From NCBI RefSeq assembly GCF_033001325.1, contig NZ_CP133111.1, positions 4,418,501 through 4,482,500 on the forward strand: a stretch of 64,000 nucleotides of DNA. Reading direction: 5' to 3'. The notes under the pieces were generated by a model. That model had not been told where the DNA came from and did not search any database. It was given only the letters and a program-made list of their open reading frames with translations. Positions within the stretch are counted from its first letter, which is position 1, and every line of letters starts with the position of its first letter. This DNA is from Rhodopseudomonas sp. BAL398 (GTDB taxonomy: Bacteria > Pseudomonadota > Alphaproteobacteria > Rhizobiales > Xanthobacteraceae). Made by a program: the position numbers and the translations under genes. Of the stretch, positions 40,185 through 48,539 are shown one piece after another.

Positions 40185-41147
40185 TCAGGCCAGTTTGCGG
40201 CCGATATCGAGGAATTTCTGCCGCCGCTGCTTGCGGATGGTGTCGCGGTCCAGGTCTGCCATCGCGGCGAAGGCCTGGGCGATGGCGTCGCCCGCGGTCG
40301 CAATCATGGCGGCGGGATCGCGATGCGCGCCGCCTTTCGGCTCCGGCAGGATCTGGTCGATCACGCCGAACCGCGCCAGATCCTGCGCGGTGATCTTCAT
40401 CGAGGTCGCGGCTTCCTGGGCCTTGGCGGCATCGCGCCACAGGATCGAGGAGGCGGCTTCGGGCGAGATCACGCTGTAGATCGCGTGTTCCAGCATCAGC
40501 ACCCGGCTGGCGGTGGCAATCGCGATGGCGCCGCCGGAGCCGCCTTCGCCGATCACGACCGCGACATTGGCAACGCCGAGCGCCAAGCAAGCGTCGGTGG
40601 AGCGCGCGATGGCCTCGGCCTGGCCGCGTTCCTCGGCGCCGATGCCCGGATAGGCCCCGGCGGTGTCGACCAGCGACAGCACCGGAATGCCGAAACGATC
40701 GGCCATTTCCATCAGCCGCACGGCCTTGCGATAGCCTTCCGGCCGCGCCATGCCAAAATTATGCTTGAGCCGGCTCTCGGTGGAGGCGCCCTTTTCCTGG
40801 CCGATCACGCAGATGCTTTCGCCGCGGAAACGGCCGAATCCGCCGACCAGAGCTTCGTCCTCGCCGAATTTGCGATCGCCAGCCATCGGGGTGAATTCGG
40901 TGATCAGCGTCTCGATATAGTCGAGGCAATGCGGCCGCTGCGGATGCCGCGCCACCTGGGTCTTCTGCCATGGGGTCAGCGTGGCATAGAGGTCGTGCAA
41001 GGCCTGTCCGGCCTTTTCCTCGATCCGGCTGATTTCCTCGCCGATGTCGCTGCCGGACTCCGCCAGCGCACGCAATTCGTCGATCTTGGAATCAAGTTCC
41101 GCGACCGGCTTTTCAAAATCGAGATAGCTGCGCATGGGATCAGGCAT
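40185..41147 (-). CDS. accA: Acetyl-CoA carboxylase carboxyltransferase subunit alpha
   Basis: 320 residues. It transfers the carboxyl group from biotin to acetyl-CoA, with AccD, in fatty acid synthesis. MRSYLDFEKPVAELDSKI at the start, HPQRPHCLDYI, LVDTAGAYPGIGAEERGQAE and IGEGGSGGAIAI are the family's CoA-site landmarks. ATG 41147 is chosen; GTG 41153 is also open. AccD is not in the window. Confidence 0.96.
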   Translation of the reverse strand: MPDPMRSYLDFEKPVAELDSKIDELRALAESGSDIGEEISRIEEKAGQALHDLYATLTPWQKTQVARHPQRPHCLDYIETLITEFTPMAGDRKFGEDEALVGGFGRFRGESICVIGQEKGASTESRLKHNFGMARPEGYRKAVRLMEMADRFGIPVLSLVDTAGAYPGIGAEERGQAEAIARSTDACLALGVANVAVVIGEGGSGGAIAIATASRVLMLEHAIYSVISPEAASSILWRDAAKAQEAATSMKITAQDLARFGVIDQILPEPKGGAHRDPAAMIATAGDAIAQAFAAMADLDRDTIRKQRRQKFLDIGRKLA

Positions 41148-41325
41148 TTGCACGATATGGGGTCTGGGAGGGACGGGCGATAGCGGCCAAACCCGGCTTT
41201 TCTAGCCATCGGCCGCCCGAGTCAAGCGGGCGACGCAAAAGGTAATTTGTGTCAACGACTTGGTTTCGCGCTCGCGCGGCCCACATGCGGCCATCGGCGG
41301 CGCCCGATGGCGGCAGATGACGTCC

Positions 41326-42129
41326 TCAGTCTTCGATGGTCTCGTGGGCGTCGGGTTCGCCGCGTTTCCAATAGCCCGCCGCCTTGGTCCAGGCTTTGGG
41401 ATGGCCGCGCTGTTCGACGATCTCGCGCCGCAGCGCCCGGGCGACCGCCGCCTCGGCGGCGATCCAGACAAAACCCTCGCCTTCCGGCAGCGAAAACGCC
41501 GCCAGCGCCGCCAGCAGCTGGGCAGCGTCATCGGACGACGGATCGCGCGCGATCCAATGCGGCGTCCAGGCAGCAGCGGTGGCCAATTGCTGCGCGGCGC
41601 CGTCGGCGGTGATCACGAAACTCGCCACGGCCACGCCGGGGCGCAATTCCTCGACGCGGCGGCCGATCGCCGGCAGCGCGGTCTCGTCGCCGATCAGCGC
41701 ATACCAGTCGAAATCGTCCGGCACCACGCTGGAGCCGCGCGGGCCGCCGATCTCGAGCGTGTCGCCGAGCCGCGCCGATGCCGCCCATTGGGTCGCCGGC
41801 CCGGCCTCGTGGAGAGCGAAATCGATCGTCAGCGATCCGCGCGCTCGGTCGAACCGGCGCGGGGTAAAATCCCGCATCACCGGTTTGCCGTCGGCGCCGG
41901 CCGGAAAGATCAGTTTGACGTGGTCGTCATGGCCGAGGCTGACGAAATCGCCGAGCTCCGGCGAGGTCAGGTCGAACCGCAGCATCCGCGACGGCAGCGG
42001 CGTGATTGCCGCCACTGTGAGCAGACGGCGGCGGAGTTCGTGGCGAACGCGCTGCACCTGATGGCGCGGCGTGTGATCCGGGCCAGGGGGAGTGCCCTGG
42101 CCCGGCAAGGTGTCGGTTCTGCTCATCAC
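41326..42129 (-). CDS. Siderophore-interacting protein, FAD-dependent ferric reductase (YqjH/ViuB type)
   Basis: 267 residues. The FAD-binding beta-barrel has MRDFTPRRFDRARGSLTIDF (the RxYTxR-like motif), then GDTLEIGGPRGS. A YALIGDETALPAI stretch starts the NAD(P)H lobe, and ending residues such as KAAGYWKRGEPDAHE are typical. It reduces ferric siderophores in the cytoplasm to release iron. The ATG at 42129 overlaps the stop of padR (42126-42128), so the two are translationally coupled. This pairs like E. coli YqjH with its regulator YqjI. Confidence 0.9.
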   Translation of the reverse strand: MMSRTDTLPGQGTPPGPDHTPRHQVQRVRHELRRRLLTVAAITPLPSRMLRFDLTSPELGDFVSLGHDDHVKLIFPAGADGKPVMRDFTPRRFDRARGSLTIDFALHEAGPATQWAASARLGDTLEIGGPRGSSVVPDDFDWYALIGDETALPAIGRRVEELRPGVAVASFVITADGAAQQLATAAAWTPHWIARDPSSDDAAQLLAALAAFSLPEGEGFVWIAAEAAVARALRREIVEQRGHPKAWTKAAGYWKRGEPDAHETIED

Positions 42130-42761
42130 AGCCGCTCGATCTTGCTGGCGGCTTCGTCGATCAGCGCCACCGCTTCGTGCAGTTTGTCCTTGCCGAGGCC
42201 GGCGCCGAGCCGATGCATCAGCACGCTTTTGAGGTTGTGCATGGCGCGGCGCACCGGCACCGCGTCGGTGCGTTCGCGCATCGCGCCCATAGCTTCCAAC
42301 CGCGCCAGCATGGCGGCGACTTCGGCGGCGTGCTCGGCAAGATGCGCGGTGCCGTCCGGCGTAATGGCAAATTGCTTGCGCGCGCCCTCCGACACCTGCT
42401 CCTCGATCAGGGTCATTTCGCTGAGCAGCGTCAGCGTCGGATAGATGATGCCGGGGCTCGGCGCATAGGCGCCGCCGGTCAGCTCCTCGATCGCGCGGAT
42501 CAGATCATAGCCATGGCGCGGCCGGTCGGCGATCAGCTTGAGCAGCACCAGCCGCAGCTCGGCGCCCTCGAAGCGCCGGCGCCTTCCATGGCCGCGACCC
42601 TCGCCCTCCTCCTGCCAGTCCCCGGGACCGCCGTCGCGGCCGAACCGGCCGCCGCCGCGCGGGCCGGCATGGCGTTCGTCGCCAGCGTGGCGTTCGTCAA
42701 AGTGACGTTGGTGAAAATGTCCGCGACGGCCGTGGCCGAGCGCCTCTCTGAATCCAAACAT
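42126..42761 (-). CDS. PadR family regulator with His-rich N-terminus, YqjI-like
   Basis: 211 residues. The first 60 residues are rich in His, Arg and Gly (GHFHQRHFDERHAGDERHAG), then a PadR winged helix (about 68-145) with LRLVLLKLIADRPRHGYDLI and PSPGIIYPTLTLLSEMTLIE. E. coli YqjI has the same plan, binds nickel through its His-rich arm and represses the ferric-siderophore reductase gene yqjH. Here the reductase gene overlaps its stop, supporting the same job. AT-rich inverted sites upstream (42794-42862) are candidate operators. The start is ATG 42761. Confidence 0.9.
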   Translation of the reverse strand: MFGFREALGHGRRGHFHQRHFDERHAGDERHAGPRGGGRFGRDGGPGDWQEEGEGRGHGRRRRFEGAELRLVLLKLIADRPRHGYDLIRAIEELTGGAYAPSPGIIYPTLTLLSEMTLIEEQVSEGARKQFAITPDGTAHLAEHAAEVAAMLARLEAMGAMRERTDAVPVRRAMHNLKSVLMHRLGAGLGKDKLHEAVALIDEAASKIERL

Positions 42762-42793
42762 GGAAAATCCTCTGTCTCGTTTATGATCGCTCT

Positions 42794-42862
42794 AAGATAT
42801 ATCATGAAAATCGGCGAAGCTAGCTCAAAGATATGTTTTCACCGCCTTGTGATATATTTTAG
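42794..42862. promoter_or_regulatory. AT-rich inverted sites upstream of padR, probable PadR operator/promoter
   Basis: TAAGATATATCATG (42794-42807) and TGATATATTTTA (42851-42862) are inverted copies of a TAAnATATATCA half, with a third related AAAGATATG at about 42828-42836. This AT-rich block is unusual in the GC-rich surroundings and lies 33-101 bases before the padR start. The rest of the 317-base gap to xerD is the repeat at 42921-43083. Confidence 0.6.
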
Positions 42863-42920
42863 CGGGCCGGCAAATTGCTCCCCGCTGCTCCCCACCCGGA
42901 CAGCTCGTCGCGCCGGTCGG

Positions 42921-43083
42921 CTAGCCCGAAGGGCGAAGCCGGGCGTCTCGAAGGATGAGGAGCCGGATGGTCTGCGGCCCATGGTTCGAGACGGCGCTTC
43001 GCGCCTCCTCACCATGAGGCGGTGCCTGTTGTGAGCGCTCCGAAGCGCAGTCCCGATTCCATCAAAAACAAAACTGCTCTAGT
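42921..43083. repeat. Composite interspersed repeat, inverted copy overlapping the xerD stop
   Basis: The reverse complement of this stretch starts ctagagcagttttgtttttg, then atggaatcgggactgcgctt, then the cctcatggtgag modules, matching 37782-37947. Its outer end supplies the xerD stop codon TAG (43079-43081). Confidence 0.88.
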
Positions 43084-44038
43084 TGCCTTCCGCCAGCGGG
43101 TGCAGGTCGCGCACCAGGCTCTTGAGCCGCTCCTCGACCACATGGGTATAGATCTGCGTGGTGGAGATATCGCTGTGGCCGAGCAGGGTCTGGACGATGC
43201 GCAGGTCGGCGCCATTGTGCAGCAGATGGCTGGCGAAGGCGTGGCGCAGCACATGCGGGCTCACCAGCCGCGGCGGCAGCCCGGCGGTGAACGCCAATTC
43301 CTTGAGATCGCGGGCGAAATGCTGGCGGGTCAGGTGGCCGCTCTCGCCCGAGGAGGGAAACAGCCATTTGCCGGCGCTGGCGTTGGATTTCTTCTCCTTG
43401 CGCAACATTTCGGTCGCGGCGAGATAGCTGGCCATCGCCTGTTTCGAGGTCTCGTTGAGCGGCACCAGCCGCTCTTTATTACCCTTGCCGCGGACCACGA
43501 TCATGCGGGCGTCACGCCGCGCCGCCGCCAAGGGCAGCGACACCAGTTCGGAGACCCGCAGCCCGGTCGCGTACAAGACTTCCAGCAGACAATACAGCCG
43601 CGCCGCCCGCAGCCGCGCCTGAGGCGACACTTCGGGCGCCTCGGCGGCTCGCCTGGCACAATCCAGCAGCCGGTCGACATCGGCGATCGACAGCACTTTG
43701 GGCAGGCCGCGCGCGCGTTTCGGTCCCGACAGGATCGCGGCCGGATCGTCGGCGCGGATCCGCTCGGTCAGCAAAAAGCGAAACAGGTGACGCAGCGCCG
43801 ACAATTTGCGCGCCACGCTGGAGGATTTGTAGCCGCGGGAATCGAGGTCGCCGAGATAATCGCGCAGCGCCTCGGTGTCGGTGGTGACGAAGCTGCCCTT
43901 GCGGTGACCGAGGAAGTCGGAGAAATCCGTCAGATCGCCCCGATAGGCATCGAGCGTATTGCGCGGTGCGCCCTGTTCGGCGGCGATCATGTCGAGGAAC
44001 AGGTTGGTGAGTTTTGCATCGGAGGAGCTGGCGGCCAT
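43079..44038 (-). CDS. xerD: Site-specific tyrosine recombinase XerD
   Basis: 319 residues. The SAM-like N-terminal domain (about 1-100) and catalytic domain carry Arg in LRVSELVSL (near 160), Lys in VRGKGNKERLVP, HVLRHAFASHLL (HxxR), LLGHSDISTTQIYTHV (second His and nucleophile Tyr). It resolves chromosome dimers with XerC at dif. The N-terminus and HVVEERLKSLVRDLHPLA tail fit XerD rather than XerC. The start is ATG 44038. Its stop lies at the edge of a repeat. Confidence 0.93.
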   Translation of the reverse strand: MAASSSDAKLTNLFLDMIAAEQGAPRNTLDAYRGDLTDFSDFLGHRKGSFVTTDTEALRDYLGDLDSRGYKSSSVARKLSALRHLFRFLLTERIRADDPAAILSGPKRARGLPKVLSIADVDRLLDCARRAAEAPEVSPQARLRAARLYCLLEVLYATGLRVSELVSLPLAAARRDARMIVVRGKGNKERLVPLNETSKQAMASYLAATEMLRKEKKSNASAGKWLFPSSGESGHLTRQHFARDLKELAFTAGLPPRLVSPHVLRHAFASHLLHNGADLRIVQTLLGHSDISTTQIYTHVVEERLKSLVRDLHPLAEGN

Positions 44039-44054
44039 CTGACAAGCCTAGCGG

Positions 44055-44201
44055 CTATTTCTTGAGAAACTTGTCGGCCTTGACGGTCACGGTCATTTCC
44101 CGCGGCTGCGGATTGACGAAATTCGCCAGCGCGAAGATCACGCCATAAATGATTCCGCCAATCACCGCGACAACCGTCAGAAACCGGAACAAAGAGGGCA
44201 T
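44055..44201 (-). CDS. Small single-helix membrane protein, conserved hypothetical
   Basis: 48 residues, MPSLFRF then one membrane helix (about 7-28), then NPQPREMTVTVKADKF. The pattern recalls small proteins next to xerD or aroK in Bradyrhizobium relatives. The frame is open upstream to 44237, but ATG 44201 follows a short GAGGG-like site. It is divergent from aroK and ends 17 bases before the xerD start. Function unknown. Confidence 0.7.
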   Translation of the reverse strand: MPSLFRFLTVVAVIGGIIYGVIFALANFVNPQPREMTVTVKADKFLKK

Positions 44202-44358
44202 AGCAAAGGTCTCAGGCGAAATTGTCTTGGCCGGCAACGATTTACCGTTGATAGGCGGCGGTTGAGACCCTGACTACGACCATGTTCGCCGGCCGGTTGC
44301 AAGAGACTCTGGCAACAGCCTTGACCCGGGTAGTATAACCGGCACCGATAACGCCGCC

Positions 44359-45012
44359 ATGACCGTGCCGGTGAATTTGGGTGCCAGATCAATGTTCGAG
44401 ACCGAGTCGCCGGCCGAGACCCGTGCGTTCACAGAAGCCGCGATCGTCGCGGCGCTGGGATCGCGTCCGGTCGTGCTGATCGGAATGATGGGGGCCGGTA
44501 AGTCGACCGTCGGTCGCCGGCTGGCGCTGCGGCTGGGCCTGCCGTTTCTCGATGCCGACAATGAAATCGAGGCGGCCGCGGCGATGTCGATCGCGGAGAT
44601 TTTCGAAATCCATGGCGAGCCGCATTTTCGCGACGGCGAGGCGCGGGTGATCGCGCGGCTGCTCGACGGCGGCGCCAAGGTGCTGGCCACCGGCGGCGGC
44701 GCCTTCATGCGCGCCGATACCAGGGAGCGGATTCGCGACCGCGCGGTGTCGATCTGGCTCAAGGCCGAGTCCGATGTGATCCTGCGCCGGGTCAAGCGCC
44801 GCGCCGACCGCCCGTTGCTGCGCACCGCCGATCCCGCCGCCACCATCGAGCGGCTGATCGGCGAGCGGCATCCGGCCTATCAGAGCGCCGACATCACCAT
44901 TGCGTCGCGCGACGTGCCGCACGAAAAGATCGTCGACGAATGCGTCGCGGCGCTGCACGCGTATCTCTGCCTTGGCAATGCCGCGCCCCCAACTCCGAGC
45001 GAGACCCCATGA
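44359..45012 (+). CDS. aroK: Shikimate kinase
   Basis: 217 residues. Phosphorylates shikimate at the 3-OH. P-loop GMMGAGKST (about 43-51), FLDADNEIE (substrate Asp), HFRDGEARVI, VLATGGGAF and the lid region RADRPLL. ATG 44359 gives a 30-residue lead before the kinase; ATG 44392 is a shorter option. Its stop overlaps the aroB start (ATGA), so the two are translationally coupled. Confidence 0.94.
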   Translation: MTVPVNLGARSMFETESPAETRAFTEAAIVAALGSRPVVLIGMMGAGKSTVGRRLALRLGLPFLDADNEIEAAAAMSIAEIFEIHGEPHFRDGEARVIARLLDGGAKVLATGGGAFMRADTRERIRDRAVSIWLKAESDVILRRVKRRADRPLLRTADPAATIERLIGERHPAYQSADITIASRDVPHEKIVDECVAALHAYLCLGNAAPPTPSETP

Positions 45013-46157
45013 CCGCGCCATTGAACCATTCCGCCCCGATCACGGTCGAGGTCGCGCTTGGCGATCGCCGCTACGACATCCTGATCGGCCGCGACGTGCT
45101 GGAGCAGCTCGGCGGGCGAATCGCGGCGTTGCGACCGGGCGCGCGGACCGCGATCGTCACCGACCGCACCGTCGCCAAGCATTGGCTCGACCAGACCGAG
45201 GCTTCGCTCGCGGCCGCCGGCTTGTCCAGTTCCCAAATCATTGTCGGCGAGGGCGAGAGCTCGAAAACCTATGCCGGGCTGCAGACCGTCTCCGAGGCGC
45301 TGATCGCGGCGAAAATCGAGCGCAACGATCTGGTGATCGCGCTCGGCGGCGGGGTGGTCGGCGATCTGGCCGGCTTTGCGGCGGCGATCCTGCGCCGCGG
45401 CGTCGATTTCGTCCAGGTGCCGACCTCGCTGCTGGCGCAGGTGGATTCCTCGGTCGGCGGCAAGACCGGGATCAATTCGCCGCAGGGCAAGAACCTGCTC
45501 GGCGCGTTCCACCAACCGGTTCTGGTGATCGCCGACACCGGCACGCTCGACACGCTGTCGCCGCGCCAGTTCCGCGCCGGCTATGCCGAGGTCGCCAAAT
45601 ATGGCGCGATCGGCGACGCCGCGTTCTTCGCCTGGCTGGAGACCAACCACGGCGATATTTTCCAGGGCGGCAGCGCCCGCGAACACGCCATCGCCACCTC
45701 GTGCCGGGCCAAGGCGGCGGTGGTGGCGCGCGACGAGCGCGAGACCGGGGAGCGCGCGCTGCTCAATCTCGGCCACACTTTTGGCCATGCGCTGGAAGCC
45801 GCCACCGGATTCTCCGACCGGCTGTTCCACGGCGAAGGCGTCGCGGTCGGCATGGTGCTGGCGGCCGAATTCTCCGCCGAGCTCGGGATGCTGCCGCAGG
45901 ACGACGCCACGCGGCTGTCGCATCACCTTGCCGAAGTCGGGCTGCCTACCCATCTGCAGGATATCGCAGGCTTTGCCCAGGAAGGCCTCGCCGACGCCGA
46001 TGCGCTGTTGACCCTGATGGCCCAGGACAAGAAGGTGAAGCGCGGTCAGCTCACTTTCATCCTGTTGCAGGCGATCGGGCGCGCCGTGATCGCCAATAAT
46101 GTCGAGCCCGCGCCGGTTCGGGACTTCCTGGCCCGGCAACTCGCGCGCAAACCCTGA
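45009..46157 (+). CDS. aroB: 3-dehydroquinate synthase
   Basis: 382 residues. Converts DAHP to 3-dehydroquinate, needing NAD and a divalent metal. GEGESSKTY, ALGGGVVGDLAGFAA, VPTSLLAQVDSSVGGKTGIN, AEVAKYGAI and NLGHTFGHALEA (metal His) are the expected landmarks. Start ATG 45009 overlaps aroK by 4 bases. The CNNM/CBS gene follows after 11 bases. Confidence 0.96.
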   Translation: MTAPLNHSAPITVEVALGDRRYDILIGRDVLEQLGGRIAALRPGARTAIVTDRTVAKHWLDQTEASLAAAGLSSSQIIVGEGESSKTYAGLQTVSEALIAAKIERNDLVIALGGGVVGDLAGFAAAILRRGVDFVQVPTSLLAQVDSSVGGKTGINSPQGKNLLGAFHQPVLVIADTGTLDTLSPRQFRAGYAEVAKYGAIGDAAFFAWLETNHGDIFQGGSAREHAIATSCRAKAAVVARDERETGERALLNLGHTFGHALEAATGFSDRLFHGEGVAVGMVLAAEFSAELGMLPQDDATRLSHHLAEVGLPTHLQDIAGFAQEGLADADALLTLMAQDKKVKRGQLTFILLQAIGRAVIANNVEPAPVRDFLARQLARKP

Positions 46158-46168
46158 GCATCGAACCA

Positions 46169-47479
46169 ATGGACTGGCTTACCCTCGGCATCGTGTTGGC
46201 ATGCCTGCTGTGCTCGGCGTTCTTCTCCGCCAGCGAGACCGCGCTGACCGCGTCGTCGCGCGCCAACATGATGCGGCTGGCCAAGCAGGGCAATCGCCGC
46301 GCCGGCATCGTCGGCCAATTGTTCGCCAAGCGCGAGCGGATGATCGGCGCGCTGCTGCTCGGCAATAACATCTTCAACATCGGCGCCTCGGCGCTGGCGA
46401 CCGGGCTGTTCACCGCCTGGTTCGGCGATGTCGGCGTGCTTTACGCCACCGGCGTGATGACGGTGCTGGTGGTGATCTTCGCCGAGGTGCTGCCGAAGAC
46501 CATCGCCATCAATGCGCCGGACCGGGTCTCGCTGTTCGCGGCAAGGCCGATGACGTTGATGGTGCTGATGCTCGGGCCGCTGCTGACGGTGATCGAGGCG
46601 ATCGTGCGGGTGCTGATGAGCCTGTTCGGCATCAAGATCGGCCATGACCAGCCGCTGCTGTCGCCGACCGAACGGCTGCGCGGCGCGGTCGAGCTGATCC
46701 ATCACGAGGGCGGCGTCGCCAAGCAGGACCGCGACATGCTCGGCGGCCTGCTCGATCTCAATGACCTGCAAGTGTCCGACGTGATGGTTCACCGCACCGA
46801 GATGGTGATGATCAACGCCGATCTGCCGCCCGAGGAACTGGTGCGCGAGGTGCTTTCCACCGAATATACCCGGATTCCATTGTGGCGCGACAAGCCGGAA
46901 AACATCATCGGCGTGCTGCACGCCAAGGACCTGCTGCGCGCGATCCGCGCCGCCGACGGCGAGACCGACAAGATCGACGTCACCACCATCGCGCTGCCGG
47001 CCTGGTTCGTGCCGGAGATGCGCCCGGTGTCGGAGCAGCTCAAGGCGTTCCGCAGCCGCAAGACCCATTTCGCCCTGGTGGTCGACGAATATGGCGAAGT
47101 CGAAGGCATGGTGACGCTGGAGGACATTCTCGAGGAGATCGTCGGCGACATCTCCGACGAGCATGACGTCGTGGTGGCCGGCGTGCGCACCCAGCCCGAT
47201 GGGTCGGTGGTGGTCGACGGCTCGGTGCCGATCCGCGATCTCAACCGCGCGATGGATTGGCGCCTGCCCGACGAGGAGGCGACCACGGTGGCGGGGCTGG
47301 TGATCCACGAGGCGCGCTCGATCCCGGAGCGCGGCCAGAGCTTCACCTTTCACGGCTTCCTGTTCCGGGTGCTGCGCCGCGAGCGGAACCGGATTACCGC
47401 GCTGCGGATCGCGCCGGTGCCGCAACAGGCCGAGGTCGGGCTGCTCGCCAAGAAGCCGCGCGTCGGCCCCGTCTTCTGA
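46169..47479 (+). CDS. CNNM/CBS-domain membrane protein (hemolysin family, HlyC/CorC)
   Basis: 436 residues. Three to four membrane helices in the CNNM domain (about 1-170; FFSASETALTASS), then paired CBS domains (about 205-330; VSDVMVHRTEMVMI and HFALVVDEYGEVEGMVTLED), and a CorC/HlyC C-terminal domain (about 345-425). Members are linked to magnesium and cobalt homeostasis; the hemolysin name is historical. It begins 11 bases after aroB, so it is probably cotranscribed. Confidence 0.92.
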   Translation: MDWLTLGIVLACLLCSAFFSASETALTASSRANMMRLAKQGNRRAGIVGQLFAKRERMIGALLLGNNIFNIGASALATGLFTAWFGDVGVLYATGVMTVLVVIFAEVLPKTIAINAPDRVSLFAARPMTLMVLMLGPLLTVIEAIVRVLMSLFGIKIGHDQPLLSPTERLRGAVELIHHEGGVAKQDRDMLGGLLDLNDLQVSDVMVHRTEMVMINADLPPEELVREVLSTEYTRIPLWRDKPENIIGVLHAKDLLRAIRAADGETDKIDVTTIALPAWFVPEMRPVSEQLKAFRSRKTHFALVVDEYGEVEGMVTLEDILEEIVGDISDEHDVVVAGVRTQPDGSVVVDGSVPIRDLNRAMDWRLPDEEATTVAGLVIHEARSIPERGQSFTFHGFLFRVLRRERNRITALRIAPVPQQAEVGLLAKKPRVGPVF

Positions 47480-47554
47480 CGGCGTCGACGCCCAGCTGTT
47501 GCCCCGCGGCGCCGCGGATCAGCGCGCCACGCAGCAATGATCCGGGGACGTCAG

Positions 47555-47815
47555 TCAGCCGTTGAGGTCCTGCTTCTTCTGCAGGAATTCCTCGCGGTTG
47601 ATTTCGCCGCGGGCATAGCGGTCTTCCAGCACGTCGAGCGCGACGCGCCGCGATTCGGTGGGATCATTGCGCGCCTTGGCGGCGGAATTGGTGCGGATAA
47701 ACCAGGCCACCAGCACGGCGACGAGAATCAGGCCGACGATCCAGCTGATGATATTGAGCGGACCCATTCCGCCGAAGCTGTCGCCCATCATGCCCCAATG
47801 CGGTCCATGTCCCAT
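47555..47815 (-). CDS. SHOCT-domain small membrane protein
   Basis: 86 residues. Gly/Met-rich N-terminus, one membrane helix (about 22-44), and a C-terminal SHOCT motif DVLEDRYARGEINREEFLQK. SHOCT modules are short oligomerisation segments; the role of this protein is unknown. The start is ATG 47815, with GGGGAGGA about 8 bases upstream inside the end of the next small frame. Confidence 0.85.
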   Translation of the reverse strand: MGHGPHWGMMGDSFGGMGPLNIISWIVGLILVAVLVAWFIRTNSAAKARNDPTESRRVALDVLEDRYARGEINREEFLQKKQDLNG

Positions 47816-47818
47816 CGA

Positions 47819-47947
47819 TCAATCCTCCCCGGTCTGGCTGGCATCCGCCGTGCCGGCGTCATTGATTGCGGCCGCGCCGACCGCGATGGCATGGCCCCCA
47901 GCTGCAAAGCTCGAGGTGATCGAAATGAAGATGCGCGAGCTTGTCAT
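47819..47947 (-). CDS. Possible 42-residue small protein coupled to the SHOCT gene
   Basis: MTSSRIFISITSSF then an Ala/Gly-rich stretch, ending DASQTGED. AGGAG lies nine bases before the ATG, a good ribosome binding site. The stop is 3 bases before the SHOCT start, a spacing that suggests coupling. No family is recognised. A weak hydrophobic middle could be a signal-like segment. It may be a chance frame. Confidence 0.4.
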   Translation of the reverse strand: MTSSRIFISITSSFAAGGHAIAVGAAAINDAGTADASQTGED

Positions 47948-48110
47948 CGGGCGAACTCTCCTGATGGCGGCCTTCAAAAACAGTGCCGCGAGAATCGCCC
48001 CTGGGAATAGTCTATGCAAGGTCGCCGCTTGATCCTTGATTTCGATCAAGCGCCGGCCAGGCGCAATCCTCGGGACTGGTCCCGAAGCTGGCAGGCTAGC
48101 CCTTGCCCGG

Positions 48111-48170
48111 GGAGCCTAAGCCTCGCCAGGGGAGTCTAAGCCTCGCCGGGGGAGTCTAAGCCTCGCCGGG
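48111..48170. repeat. 20-bp tandem repeat over the bolA stop codon
   Basis: Three units of ggagtctaagcctcgccggg (48111-48130 with two changes, 48131-48150, 48151-48170). On the minus strand the unit contains GGCTTAGAC, so bolA ends with the TAG of its innermost copy. Confidence 0.9.
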
Positions 48171-48425
48171 GGCTTGGGCCTTGATCGCCAGCGCGTGCAC
48201 CGAGCCGGCGAGTTCCGCCGCCAGCGTGGCATTGATCATGCGATGGCGGTCGAGTCGGCTCTTGCCCGCGAAGGCCGGGGACACGATATTGACCCTGAAA
48301 TGGGTCTCGCCGCCCGGCCGGTGGCCGGCATGGCCTTCATGCAAATGTGATTCATCAATCACGTCGAGACTCACAGGAGCGAAAGCTTCGTTCAACTTCT
48401 GTGTGATAGAGTCTTTCGCTCTCAT
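48156..48425 (-). CDS. bolA: BolA family protein
   Basis: 89 residues. The N-terminus AKDSITQKLNEAFAP, then LDVIDESHLHEGHAGHRPGGETHFRV and the conserved FAGKSRLDRHRMINATLAAEL match BolA. BolA proteins partner with monothiol glutaredoxins in iron-sulfur handling. ATG 48425 matches the family; the frame is open to 48464. It is divergent from the J-domain gene. The stop lies inside a tandem repeat. Confidence 0.93.
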   Translation of the reverse strand: MRAKDSITQKLNEAFAPVSLDVIDESHLHEGHAGHRPGGETHFRVNIVSPAFAGKSRLDRHRMINATLAAELAGSVHALAIKAQAPGEA

Positions 48426-48539
48426 GATCTGGCCACGTCCGTCAGGGTAATGTTTGAAATTCATCTATTCCCATCAACCCGGGTGCTATTCGCAATGTCA
48501 AGACTTGAAGCCCGCCGCGTAGCGTTGTCATAGTCAGCC

